From: Frigoribacterium sp. PvP032
GTDB taxonomy: Bacteria > Actinomycetota > Actinomycetes > Actinomycetales > Microbacteriaceae
Assembly (NCBI RefSeq): GCF_017833035.1
Contig: NZ_JAFIBM010000001.1
Coordinates: 1,736,001-1,800,000 of the forward strand
Length of the DNA: 64,000 nt
Direction: 5' to 3'
Below, one piece after another: positions 44,238 through 51,935 of the stretch. Positions within the stretch are counted from its first letter, which is position 1, and every line of letters begins with the position of its first letter. Under the pieces are notes generated by a model. It was not told where the DNA came from. It did no database searches and saw only the letters and a list, made by a program, of their open reading frames with translations. A program made the translations under genes and the position numbers.

Positions 44238-46049
44238 TCAGGCGGCGGCCCGAGCCACGGCCTGGGCCTCCTGCGCCTTCTGCGCCTTCGCGATGGCGTC
44301 GGCGGCGCGGACGAGGGCCAGGTGCGAGAGCGCCTGAGGGGTGTTCCCGACGTGGCGACCGGTGGCGACCTCGATCTCCTCCGACAGCATGCCGACGTCG
44401 TTGCAGTAGCCGACCAGGCGGTCCATCAGGGCCACGGCGTCGTCGACCCGGCCAGACGCGGCGTACTGCTCGGCCAGCCAGAACGAGCAGGTGAGGAACG
44501 GGTTCTCGGCCCCGCTGAGCCCGTCCACGCCGCTCTCGGTGCGGTAGCGCCGCAGCAGGCCGTCGTGCAGCAGGTCCGCCTCGATGGCCGCGACGGTGCC
44601 GAGCATGCGCGGGTCGTCAGCGGCGACGAACCCGACCTGCGCGAGCTGCAGCAGCGAGGCGTCGACCTCGGACGTGCCGTAGTACTGCGTGAAGGTGCCC
44701 CGGCCGGCGTCCCAGCCCTTCGCCTCGATCTCGGTCCGCACCTCGTCGCGGAGCGCCCGCCACCGGTCGACGGGGCCGTCGAGGGCGAACTGCTCGATGC
44801 CCTGGATCGCCCGGTCGAGGGCCGCCCAGATCATGACGCGGGAGTGCGTGAAGTGCTGCAGCTCGCCGCGGATCTCCCAGATGCCGTTGTCCGGGCGGGT
44901 CCAGTTGTCCTCGACGTACTGCATGAGGGCGCGCTGGAGCGGCCAGGAGTACTCGGTCTCCTCGACGCCGAGCAGGCGTGCCTCGTGCAGGGCGACCATG
45001 ACCTCGCCGAAGATGTCGCCCTGGTACTGCTTGTAGGCGGCGTTGCCGATGCGGACGGGGGAGGCGCCTCCGTAGCCCGGCAGCTGGCCGAGCTCGCTCT
45101 CGTGCAGGTAGCGCTCGCCGGCCAGGCCGTACATGATCTGCACGTCGGCGGGATCGCCGGCGATGGCTCGCAGCAGCCAGCCGCGCCACCGGTCGGCCTC
45201 CTCGGCGTAGCCGTGCAGGATGAGGGCCTGCAGCGTCATGGAGGCGTCGCGCAGCCACACGTAGCGGTAGTCCCAGTTGCGGGAGCCGCCGAACTGCTCT
45301 GGCAGGCTCGTCGTCGCGGCCGCCACGATGCCGCCGGTGTCCTCGTTCGTGAGCGCGCGGAGGATGAGCAGCGACCGGTGCACCTCGCGTTCGTACACCC
45401 CGGGGACCGTGCACCTGGCGGCCCACGCCTGCCACCACGCGATCGTCTCGTCGATCCGGGCCGTCACGTCGATCGCTGTGGGCGGCTCCCGGTGCGAGGG
45501 GTACCAGGTGAGGCTGAGGTCGACGGTCTCGTCGGCGGCGACCTCGAACTCCGTCTCGTGCGTGTGGTCGGTCGCGGTGAGACGGGGTCCGCGGACGACG
45601 ACGGCATCGGGTCCTGCCGTGGCGACGAGGGCGGTGCCGTCGGCCTCCGGCACCTGGCGCACCCACGGGACGGCGGTGCCGTAGCCGAAGCGGATCGCTA
45701 GGTCGACGTGCATCCTGACCGACCCGGAGACGCCGGTGACCCGACGGACCACGTCGGCCCGACGGTCGCCGTACGGCATCAGATCCGTGACCTCGACCAC
45801 CCCGGTCGGCGTCGTCCAGGTCGTGACGAGCACGAATGTGCCGTCGACGTAGCGCCGGGTCGACGTCGACCCGGCGTCGCGGGGGGCGACGAGCCAGCGT
45901 CCGGCGTCGTGGTCGCCGAGCAGGGCGCCGAAGGTGGAGGCCGAGTCGAAGCGGGGCAGGCAGAGCCAGTCGATGCTGCCGTCGGTGCCCACGAGGCAGC
46001 CGGTGTGCAGATCGCCGATGAGCGCGTAGTTCTCGATGGCCAGGGGCAT
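44238..46049 (-). CDS. Glycoside hydrolase family 15 protein (glucoamylase/trehalase-like)
   Basis: The 603-residue cytoplasmic enzyme with no signal peptide has an N-terminal beta-sandwich (MPLAIENYALIGDLHTGCLVGTDGSIDWLCLPRFDS) and an alpha/alpha barrel with FGGSRNWDYRYVWLRDAS and RPDNGIWEIRGE, which contain the conserved catalytic-site residues. NPFLTCSFWLAEQY is a further family mark. In actinobacteria such proteins are often acid trehalases rather than glucoamylases, so the substrate is uncertain. The start at ATG 46049 has CAGGAT 6 bases upstream, a weak leaderless-type box. Confidence 0.9.
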   Translation of the reverse strand: MPLAIENYALIGDLHTGCLVGTDGSIDWLCLPRFDSASTFGALLGDHDAGRWLVAPRDAGSTSTRRYVDGTFVLVTTWTTPTGVVEVTDLMPYGDRRADVVRRVTGVSGSVRMHVDLAIRFGYGTAVPWVRQVPEADGTALVATAGPDAVVVRGPRLTATDHTHETEFEVAADETVDLSLTWYPSHREPPTAIDVTARIDETIAWWQAWAARCTVPGVYEREVHRSLLILRALTNEDTGGIVAAATTSLPEQFGGSRNWDYRYVWLRDASMTLQALILHGYAEEADRWRGWLLRAIAGDPADVQIMYGLAGERYLHESELGQLPGYGGASPVRIGNAAYKQYQGDIFGEVMVALHEARLLGVEETEYSWPLQRALMQYVEDNWTRPDNGIWEIRGELQHFTHSRVMIWAALDRAIQGIEQFALDGPVDRWRALRDEVRTEIEAKGWDAGRGTFTQYYGTSEVDASLLQLAQVGFVAADDPRMLGTVAAIEADLLHDGLLRRYRTESGVDGLSGAENPFLTCSFWLAEQYAASGRVDDAVALMDRLVGYCNDVGMLSEEIEVATGRHVGNTPQALSHLALVRAADAIAKAQKAQEAQAVARAAA

Positions 46050-46097
46050 GGGCTCATCCTGCCAGCGACGCCTTCGGTCGAGCCCGGCGTCGTGTCG

Positions 46098-46134
46098 GCG
46101 CTGCAGCGTCGGGTCAGCGCTGCAGCGTCGGATC
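46098..46134. repeat. Duplicated 18-base segment at the end of the PnuC-like gene
   Basis: GCGCTGCAGCGTCGGGTC (46098-46115) and the one-mismatch copy GCGCTGCAGCGTCGGATC (46117-46134) lie in direct order with a 19-base step. One copy encodes the last codons of the transporter; the other spans its stop and 3' flank. Each contains the palindrome GCTGCAGC. Confidence 0.7.
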
Positions 46135-46800
46135 CGGCCAGAGGGTCTCGACCTGCGGCTTGTCGCGGCGCGTGCGCGCCCACACGAAGAAGCCGACCAG
46201 GGTGAAGGCGCCGTAGAAGACGTACATGAGGCCAGAGGCGTAGTAGCCGGCGCTGAAGAGCAGGGGCGTGCCGACGAGGTCGACGGCGACCCAGATCAGC
46301 CAGAACTCGACCCAGCCCTTGGCCATGCCCCAGGTGGCGAGCAGGGAGCCCGTGAAGATCCAGGCATCGGCCCACACAGGCTCGTACGAGCCCAGGGCGC
46401 TGAAGACAGGGGTGAGGACGGCGGTGCCGCCGAACAGGGCCACGACGAGCACGACACGGTTCTTGCCGCCCGCCCAGCGGGGCTCGACAGGTGAGCTCGC
46501 GCCTCCGTCGCGGGAGCGGCTCCAGCGGTACCAGCCCCAGATGGAGACCGCGATGAACATCACCTGACGCCCTGCCTGGCCGAGCAGGTTCACCGGGTTC
46601 GGGGTGTCGAAGACTGCCCCGAGGAACACAGTGAACAGCAGGGCGTTGCCCACGATGCCGACCGGCCAGGCCCACACCTTGCGGCGCATGCCGCCCAGTG
46701 CGCTCAGCAGCCCGAAGACGTTGCCGATCACCTCGCGCCACAGGATGGTCTGGTCGCCCAGCACGAGCTGAGCGTCGAACAGCCAGCGGATCAGGGTCAT
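46114..46800 (-). CDS. ribM: PnuC-family transporter, probably riboflavin importer RibM/PnuX
   Basis: The 228-residue membrane protein of the PnuC/SWEET-like family has hydrophobic segments throughout, WAWPVGIVGNALLFTVFLG and WGWYRWSRS (the W-x-x-W type motif), and VEFWLIWVAVDLVGTPLLF. PnuC itself imports nicotinamide riboside, but the FMN riboswitch upstream shows that expression responds to flavin, as for RibM/PnuX riboflavin importers of other actinobacteria. The start ATG 46800 is preceded by AGGAGG. A hairpin next to the ribosome site is probably the expression platform. Confidence 0.87.
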   Translation of the reverse strand: MTLIRWLFDAQLVLGDQTILWREVIGNVFGLLSALGGMRRKVWAWPVGIVGNALLFTVFLGAVFDTPNPVNLLGQAGRQVMFIAVSIWGWYRWSRSRDGGASSPVEPRWAGGKNRVVLVVALFGGTAVLTPVFSALGSYEPVWADAWIFTGSLLATWGMAKGWVEFWLIWVAVDLVGTPLLFSAGYYASGLMYVFYGAFTLVGFFVWARTRRDKPQVETLWPDPTLQR

Positions 46801-46818
46801 CAGGTCCTCCTCGTCGGT

Positions 46819-46837
46819 GACGACGCCAGGCGTCGTC
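46819..46837 (-). promoter_or_regulatory. Hairpin before the ribM ribosome site (riboswitch expression platform)
   Basis: GACGACG (46819-46825) pairs with CGTCGTC (46831-46837). It lies 7 bases upstream of the AGGAGG complement at 46806-46811, suggesting control of translation or termination by the FMN riboswitch. Confidence 0.5.
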
Positions 46838-46878
46838 GGATCGGGGAGGAGGCGCGACCGCAGGCGCGATCGACGCTC

Positions 46879-47007
46879 GCTTCTCTCATCCAGACTTTAC
46901 TGTCGGCTCCAGAATTGCCCTCGCAGGGCTGTCACTGGATCAGCCTCTCGGTGTCGAGAGGGTCGCGGGCTGTCACCGCCGGTACGGAATCACACCGTCC
47001 CCGAAGC
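46879..47007 (-). ncRNA. FMN riboswitch (RFN element)
   Basis: Read on the minus strand, the region shows the conserved RFN segments in order. GCTTCGGGG opens the P1 stem (complement GAAGC closes it), followed by GATTCCGTACCGGCGGT and AGCCCGCGA. After the variable arm come ATTCTGGAGCCGACAGT and AAGTCTGGATG. These match the diagnostic conserved sequences of the FMN aptamer. It precedes the PnuC-like transporter gene by about 80 bases. Confidence 0.92.
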
Positions 47008-47067
47008 ACTCGTGAGAACGAGTCTTGCACCCCGGGCATTCCCGTGAGCGCCGGGCGTCTCGCCGCG

Positions 47068-47394
47068 TCACGCGAACAGCTGCTGCTCGACGCGGTCGTC
47101 GAACACGCCGAGCAGCAGCCACGAGCCGTCAGTCGCGTCGCACGCGAGGTCGAAGGTGCCGTCGACCCGGTGCGCCCCGTCGGTCAGCGGCAGGGCGTCG
47201 ACCCTCCACACCGGCAGCTCGAGCAGCGCTTCGCCCGCACCCCGGGGCGCCCTGGCGGCCGACCGCCACCACTCACGACGCGTGACCCAGCGCTCTGGCG
47301 GGCTCACCACGCCGTAGACCACCCCTCGCCAGACGAACCGCAACGGTGCTCCGCCCTCGGTCGTCTCGACCGGCACCGCTTCGTCGACCTTCAT
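47068..47394 (-). CDS. DUF6504-like small protein, LexA-controlled
   Basis: The 108-residue protein of unknown function has compact alternating hydrophobic and charged stretches (VRFVWRGVVYGV-like core, ERWVTRREWW and LLELPVWRVDAL). The APLRFVWRG...SPPERWVTRREWW pattern matches what I recall as the DUF6504 family, often encoded beside DnaE2 and Y-family polymerase genes in actinobacteria. ATG 47394 is preferred because GGAGG is 5 bases upstream and a LexA box (47408-47423) then lies in the promoter instead of the coding region. Inferred role: DNA-damage tolerance. Confidence 0.7.
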   Translation of the reverse strand: MKVDEAVPVETTEGGAPLRFVWRGVVYGVVSPPERWVTRREWWRSAARAPRGAGEALLELPVWRVDALPLTDGAHRVDGTFDLACDATDGSWLLLGVFDDRVEQQLFA

Positions 47395-47407
47395 GCCGCC
47401 TCCTCGT

Positions 47408-47423
47408 TCGAATGTGTGTTCGA
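47408..47423. promoter_or_regulatory. LexA (SOS) box before the DUF6504-like gene
   Basis: TCGAATGTGTGTTCGA differs from TCGAAC-N4-GTTCGA at one position and shares GTGTGTTCGA with the dnaE2 box. It lies 14 bases upstream of ATG 47394 and 44 bases past the hipA stop. Confidence 0.75.
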
Positions 47424-47466
47424 TCACGAGTGTAGGTCGGGCCTCCGACATCGGCCAGGGCCCACG

Positions 47467-48747
47467 TCACCAGGGCAGCAGGCTCTCCTCGACGTGCCGC
47501 ACGACCCGGTCGGGCACCCCTGCCTCGTCGGCGAAGCCGCGCCAGCCCGCGACGGCGTCGTGCACCTCGGCGACGATGTCCGAGGCGCCGGGCACGAGGT
47601 GCCGGTCGGCGAGGCGCATCACGTCCGCCTCGGCGGGGTCCCGCCACACGCCGTCGACCCCCATCAGGTGCTGGTCCGTGAACCGGCCAGTCGGGTTGTG
47701 CGCGAACGTCACGTCGTACGCCGGGGCCAGCTCCCACGACGACGTCGCCGACCTCAGCAGGAACGACGTGTTCTTCGTGTGGTCGTCGTTGTTCGCCGCC
47801 AGCACGTTGAACACCATGCGCCGGAAAGCCTGCGGCAGCGCCTCGCGCCCGACGACGCGGGCCGTCACGTCGAAGAGCTGCCCGTAGTCGTGCACCTGCC
47901 GCTGGCGGTAGTCGAGGTGAGCCGTGCCGCAGAGGGTCACCGCGTGCGCCTTGCCCGACGCCAGCCGGTCGAAGCGCCGGGTCATGAAGTGCGCCCTGTC
48001 GCCCTCCTCGAGCAGCCGGCACTCGGTCATGTCGATGCCGGCGGCCCCCGCCATCGCCGAGTACGCCAGCTCGACCCGACCTGACGAGTCGCCCTGTCCG
48101 AGCTCGGAGTCGGCCCCCATGCCGTCGAGCTTCAGCAGCCAGTGCTCGAAGCCCTCAGGAGCCGGCAGCTGGCCCGACCTGACCTCGCCGGTCCCGCGGT
48201 CCCACGCGACCACGGCCTTGGCCCGTGCGCCTCCCGCCGACGTCCCCACCTGGATCAGGGAGCGGATCGCCGACTCGGTCTCCCTGTCGTTCGAGAACTC
48301 GGCGTCGAGCACGCTCCGCGCACCCGCGACCAGGTCGCTCAGCTCGACCGCGCTCGTCGTCCGGTGCCGCGGCCCCCTCGACGGCCTGAACTCCAGGGCG
48401 CCCATCGCGCGGTCCGCCATGTACGCGAGCCGGTCCAGCGGCGTCGCGGCCCCGCGCCCGACTCCCTGGCGGGCCAGCCACGCGTCGATCACCGCGTTCC
48501 CGAAGTCGTCGGGCAGCGCGTCCGCCAGCAACGCGGGGAGGCGGTGGAACGTCGCCTCCGGCAGCTGCGGGAACACGTGGCGGCGCCGACGCACCGGCAT
48601 GGTCAGCGGTGCGAGCTCGACGCCCCGCGCCGCCCACTCCGGGTAGTACTCGAACACGTACGCCCCGAGGGAGGGATCGAGGGCGACCGCGCCGACCCGC
48701 TCGCCCCAGGCCGTGACCTCCACCGCCTGGACCGGCACCCAGCTCAT
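47467..48747 (-). CDS. hipA: HipA-like kinase toxin
   Basis: The 426-residue serine/threonine kinase-fold toxin is of the HipA family, which in E. coli phosphorylates glutamyl-tRNA synthetase. The catalytic block MVFNVLAANNDDHTKNTSFLL (HipA signature NxDDHxKN), the metal-site segment LAPAYDVTFA, and the ATP-binding Lys in EHWLLKLDG are all present. An N-terminal HipA_N-like part precedes them. ATG 48747 overlaps the end of the hipB-type gene by 4 bases. The operon appears autoregulated by operators at 49107-49163. Confidence 0.88.
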   Translation of the reverse strand: MSWVPVQAVEVTAWGERVGAVALDPSLGAYVFEYYPEWAARGVELAPLTMPVRRRRHVFPQLPEATFHRLPALLADALPDDFGNAVIDAWLARQGVGRGAATPLDRLAYMADRAMGALEFRPSRGPRHRTTSAVELSDLVAGARSVLDAEFSNDRETESAIRSLIQVGTSAGGARAKAVVAWDRGTGEVRSGQLPAPEGFEHWLLKLDGMGADSELGQGDSSGRVELAYSAMAGAAGIDMTECRLLEEGDRAHFMTRRFDRLASGKAHAVTLCGTAHLDYRQRQVHDYGQLFDVTARVVGREALPQAFRRMVFNVLAANNDDHTKNTSFLLRSATSSWELAPAYDVTFAHNPTGRFTDQHLMGVDGVWRDPAEADVMRLADRHLVPGASDIVAEVHDAVAGWRGFADEAGVPDRVVRHVEESLLPW

Positions 48748-49091
48748 GATCCGCTGCTCCCGCGCGGCGCCCGCGGCCGGTAGACGCGACGACGAGGGGC
48801 CGGGTCGGCCGACCGGAGGACGTCGATGGGGCTCACGGCGCTCGCCGGGGCGAGGGCGTCGAGGGCGTCCTCCGCGTCGAGTGCCCGCAGCACGCGCACC
48901 AGGCTGGTGAGGGTGCTCCCTCGCCCGTTCTCGAGCGACTGGAGCGTGCTGGTCGAGACGTCGGCCCGCCGTGCCAGCGAGACCTGGTCGAGACCGGCCT
49001 CGAGCCGCAGCGCTCGCACCTGGTCGCCGACCCGCGCCTCCCACTCGTGGGTGGACCGGGCGGGCGAGTCGGAGGAAGGCTGATCGGTCAT
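48744..49091 (-). CDS. hipB: HipB-like XRE antitoxin and repressor
   Basis: The 115-residue helix-turn-helix protein (VRALRLEAGLDQVSLARRADVSTSTLQSLENGRGSTLTSLVRVLRAL) represses its own operon with HipA. A proline/arginine tail of about 25 residues follows (PAPRRRVYRPRAP). ATG 49091 has AGGAG and a transcription start around 49109; the promoter at 49116-49144 places the longer in-frame start upstream of the transcript, so it is excluded. Coupled to hipA by a 4-base overlap. Confidence 0.85.
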   Translation of the reverse strand: MTDQPSSDSPARSTHEWEARVGDQVRALRLEAGLDQVSLARRADVSTSTLQSLENGRGSTLTSLVRVLRALDAEDALDALAPASAVSPIDVLRSADPAPRRRVYRPRAPRGSSGS

Positions 49092-49106
49092 GATTCTCCT
49101 GTACGT

Positions 49107-49163
49107 GGATTTCCGATCATAAGAGCCATCTGGGGCTCTGGCAACGGGATTTCCCGTCATAGC
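49107..49163 (-). promoter_or_regulatory. hipBA promoter with two putative operators
   Basis: On the minus strand -35 TTGCCA (49144-49139) and -10 TATGAT (49121-49116) are 17 bases apart. Two similar elements, GGATTTCCGATCATA (49107-49121) and GGATTTCCCGTCATA (49147-49161), are exactly 40 bases apart on the same strand. One covers the -10 region; the other lies just beyond the -35. CGGGATTTCCCG within the second is a palindrome. Confidence 0.75.
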
Positions 49164-49187
49164 AGGACTGCAACTCGTCAGATCAGC

Positions 49188-50240
49188 TCAGGACGTCCGA
49201 GCGTCGACCACCCCGGCGTCCGTCAGCTGGTCCCAGAGACCCGCGCCGTCAGGGGCCGACACCCACGCGACGTCGGTGCCCTGGGCGTGTTCCGACCTGG
49301 ACCGTCCGCCGGCGAGCACGGCCTCGCTGGGCGACAGCTCGCGGATGGCGACCGCGGCCACGTTCTCGGGGTGGTCGCGCAGGAACCGGCCGTAGAGCTC
49401 TTCGTCGTGCTGTCCGTCGTCGCCGACGAGCAGCCAGCGCACCTGGGGGAACTCCTCGGCCAGGCGGTCGAGCGACCCCTGCTTGTGGAGACGGCCGCTG
49501 CGGAAGAACCGGTCGTGCGTCGGGCCCCAGTCCGTGAGCAGCAGGGGCCCGCTGGGGTAGAGGTTGCGGGAGAGGAACCGGGAGAGCGTGGGCGCGACGT
49601 TCCAGGCGCCCGTCGACAGGTAGACGACGGGACAGCCCTCGACCGAGGCGTGCAGCCGCTCGTAGAGCACCGCCATGCCGGGCACCGGTCGCCTCGCGTG
49701 CTCGTTGAGGACGAACGTGTTCCAGGCAGCGAGGAAGGGCCGGGGGAGCGACGTCACCATGACCGTGTCGTCGATGTCCGAGACGATGCCGAAGCGCGCG
49801 CCGGGGTCGATCACCGCCACGGGGGCCTCGACCGGGAGGGAGCCCTCGGTGGTGATCGTCACGACGTGCCAGCCCGGCGCCAGGTCCGACTCGAGGCGCA
49901 CGTCGAGGACGCCGCCGCGATCCGTGGTCACCGTCTGCGTGCGGCCGCCGATGGTCACCTCGACGACGGCGTGCTCGACGGGCACGCTGGTGAAGCTGCG
50001 CCAGCCACGGACGTTCGCCCGGTCGGCGCCGTCCAGGGTGCCGGTGCGCGTCAGCAGCACGCGGGAGAGCACGCGCACCCACCCGCTCGAGCCGTAGCCC
50101 GTGTACGGCACGATCGTCGGACGGAGGCCGCGCTTGCGGGCACGCTTCTCGCGGAACCGGTGCACGGAGTTCTCGATGCGCGCCGCCCGGTGCAGGAGGG
50201 GCTCGACAGCGGCCGGGGCCGGCTTTCGGATGTCGGGCAT
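49188..50240 (-). CDS. App1-like phosphatidate phosphatase (DUF2183)
   Basis: The 350-residue protein resembles yeast App1 and bacterial DUF2183 proteins. The HAD-type motif SDIDDTVMVT provides the DxDxT nucleophile, YLSTGAWNV is the second motif, and LLVGDDGQHDEELYGRFL gives the DD acid site. Yeast App1 hydrolyses phosphatidate; the bacterial substrate is unproven. An N-terminal basic segment (FREKRARKRGLRPTIV) and an Ig-like beta region (about 70-150) precede the phosphatase. ATG 50240 is the start; GAGGAT lies 6 bases before it and may be a leaderless -10. Confidence 0.82.
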   Translation of the reverse strand: MPDIRKPAPAAVEPLLHRAARIENSVHRFREKRARKRGLRPTIVPYTGYGSSGWVRVLSRVLLTRTGTLDGADRANVRGWRSFTSVPVEHAVVEVTIGGRTQTVTTDRGGVLDVRLESDLAPGWHVVTITTEGSLPVEAPVAVIDPGARFGIVSDIDDTVMVTSLPRPFLAAWNTFVLNEHARRPVPGMAVLYERLHASVEGCPVVYLSTGAWNVAPTLSRFLSRNLYPSGPLLLTDWGPTHDRFFRSGRLHKQGSLDRLAEEFPQVRWLLVGDDGQHDEELYGRFLRDHPENVAAVAIRELSPSEAVLAGGRSRSEHAQGTDVAWVSAPDGAGLWDQLTDAGVVDARTS

Positions 50241-50284
50241 CCAGTCATCCTCGCACGGTCGACCGAGCGTGTGCCGTCTCGGCG

Positions 50285-51007
50285 TCACACGGGCAGCAGC
50301 AGCGACGGGGAGTCGTTCGCGACCGACCCGACGTCGGGGGACACCTCGTGCACGACGAGCCGTGCCGCCGTCTCGTCCGACAGCCCCGCCACGCCCTGCA
50401 GCAGGTCGTCGTCCCCCTCGGCCTCGGGGTCGAGCCAGTCGTCCATCACGTCGGCGCCCACCAGCACCGGCATCCGGTCGTGGACGTCGGCGAGGGGCCC
50501 CGAGGAGGCGCGGGTCAGCACGGTCGTGGACAGCAGCCACCGAGACGGGGACCCCACCTCGGCAGCGGGGTCGCGCCACCACTCGTACAGGGCCGCGAAC
50601 AGGAGGACCTCGTCGTCGGGGAGCCGCACGGCGACGGCGCGCTTCCCGCCGTCGGGCAGGGCCTGCCACTCGTACCAGCCCGTCGCCGGCACCAGGGCCC
50701 GCCGCGAGACGAGGGCCTCACGGAACATCGGCTTCTCGGCCGCCGTCTCGGAGCGCGCGTTGAACACCGGGGGGCCGACGGGGCCGTCCGAGCCCGCCGG
50801 GACGAGGCCCCACCGGGCCGCGGCGAGGCGGCGCACGGGTGGCCCGCCCGCGTCGTCCCCGCGGGGCGCCGCGTCGATCAGCACCGTCACCGGGCGGGTC
50901 GGAGCGATGTTCCAGGAAGGGTCTGGGAGACTGTCGCCCGAGACGTCGACGTCGAACAAGGGCACCAGGTCGCTCGAGGCACGCGCCATCACGAATCGTC
51001 CGCACAT
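50285..51007 (-). CDS. HMCES/YedK-family DNA-protein crosslinking protein
   Basis: The 240-residue SOS-response-associated peptidase-type protein covalently caps abasic sites in single-stranded DNA. The catalytic Cys2 follows the initiator Met (MCGRF), and the active-site residues FNARSET (Asn), WYEW (Glu) and HDRMPV (His) are all present. ATG 51007 is fixed by the need for Cys2. GAGAAT is 7 bases upstream on the minus strand and could be a leaderless promoter. No LexA box is visible before it. Confidence 0.9.
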   Translation of the reverse strand: MCGRFVMARASSDLVPLFDVDVSGDSLPDPSWNIAPTRPVTVLIDAAPRGDDAGGPPVRRLAAARWGLVPAGSDGPVGPPVFNARSETAAEKPMFREALVSRRALVPATGWYEWQALPDGGKRAVAVRLPDDEVLLFAALYEWWRDPAAEVGSPSRWLLSTTVLTRASSGPLADVHDRMPVLVGADVMDDWLDPEAEGDDDLLQGVAGLSDETAARLVVHEVSPDVGSVANDSPSLLLPV

Positions 51008-51075
51008 GCGCACCATTCTCCCGGCTGCGACCGACATCGGCCGACGAGGTCCCCCTGACGCCCCCCTCGGGCCCC

Positions 51076-51089
51076 TGACCCGCCGGTCA
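51076..51089. promoter_or_regulatory. Candidate TetR operator
   Basis: TGACC-CGCC-GGTCA is a perfect 5-base inverted repeat in the gap between the divergent HMCES-like and TetR genes. Such short palindromes arise by chance in GC-rich DNA, so this is only a candidate. Confidence 0.3.
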
Positions 51090-51145
51090 CGGACCGCACC
51101 GCACGCACCACGTCGCCCCGGCGGCGCCGCACGAAGGAGAACCCC

Positions 51146-51793
51146 TTGCTCGTCACCGACCTCCACGACGCACTGCCCGGGGGTTCGTCGCTGCTCAGGA
51201 ACGAGCCGGTGCAGGCTCGCAGCTCCGCCCGGCTCACCGGCCTCCTCGACGCCGCCGCCGCGATCATCGACGAGATCGGCTACGAGCGCCTGACGACGGC
51301 CATGGTCGCCGAGCGGGCAGGCGCCTCCATCGGCACCGTCTACCGGTACTTCCCCGACCGCATCGCCGTCGTCGACGCTCTCGCCCTGCGCTGCGTGCAG
51401 CGCCTGACGAACAGGGTGGCCGAGACCCTCGACGCCGACGGGGCGGCCGACTGGCGCGGAGCCGTCGACATCGTGATCGACTCCAAGGTCGACCTCTACC
51501 GCAACGAGCCCGGCTTCCGGGCGATCCGCTTCAGCGACGCTCCCGACGCGGGCTCGCCGCAGGCCACCTCCTCGCTCAGCCCCTTCGCGGAGGCCGTGCT
51601 CGGGATGTTCGAGCAGCGCTTCGGCGTCGTCCGCGACGACGAGTCCGAGCTGGCCGTGCAGGTCGTCGTCGAGATCGGCGTCTCGCTCCTCGCCAGGGCG
51701 TTCCTCGCGGGGGGCGACGGCGACGCGCGCTTCGTGGACCAGTGCCGCCGCGTGTCGAAGTCCTACCTCGAGTCGCACCTCACCCTCGCCTGA
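51146..51793 (+). CDS. TetR-family transcriptional regulator
   Basis: The 215-residue protein has an N-terminal helix-turn-helix (LDAAAAIIDEIGYERLTTAMVAERAGASIGTVYRYFPDRIAVVDAL) typical of TetR, with Tyr-Arg-Tyr-Phe in the recognition helix. The ligand domain is the common all-helical type (RFSDAPDAGS..VEIGVSLLARAFL). TTG 51146 is the best start: AAGGAG is positioned 7-8 bases before it. It could control the opuC operon 142 bases downstream, its own gene or the divergent HMCES-like gene. Confidence 0.85.
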   Translation: MLVTDLHDALPGGSSLLRNEPVQARSSARLTGLLDAAAAIIDEIGYERLTTAMVAERAGASIGTVYRYFPDRIAVVDALALRCVQRLTNRVAETLDADGAADWRGAVDIVIDSKVDLYRNEPGFRAIRFSDAPDAGSPQATSSLSPFAEAVLGMFEQRFGVVRDDESELAVQVVVEIGVSLLARAFLAGGDGDARFVDQCRRVSKSYLESHLTLA

Positions 51794-51935
51794 CGCGTCG
51801 AGCAGCTGTCCAGGGCCCTGGTCGGTCCGTCCCGCGAGTCGGACGGATCCGAGTCGGCCCTCATCCGTCGTCGTGTGGTTCAGTGTCGGGACTGGCAAGT
51901 GTCGATTCGTGCTGCCCACGAGGAATGAGCCACCC

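Noticed and set aside
47395-47451. Longer N-terminus of the DUF6504-like protein (start at 47451)
   Set aside because: This would put the LexA box inside the coding region, and the extra residues have no homology-like character; GGAGG precedes ATG 47394.
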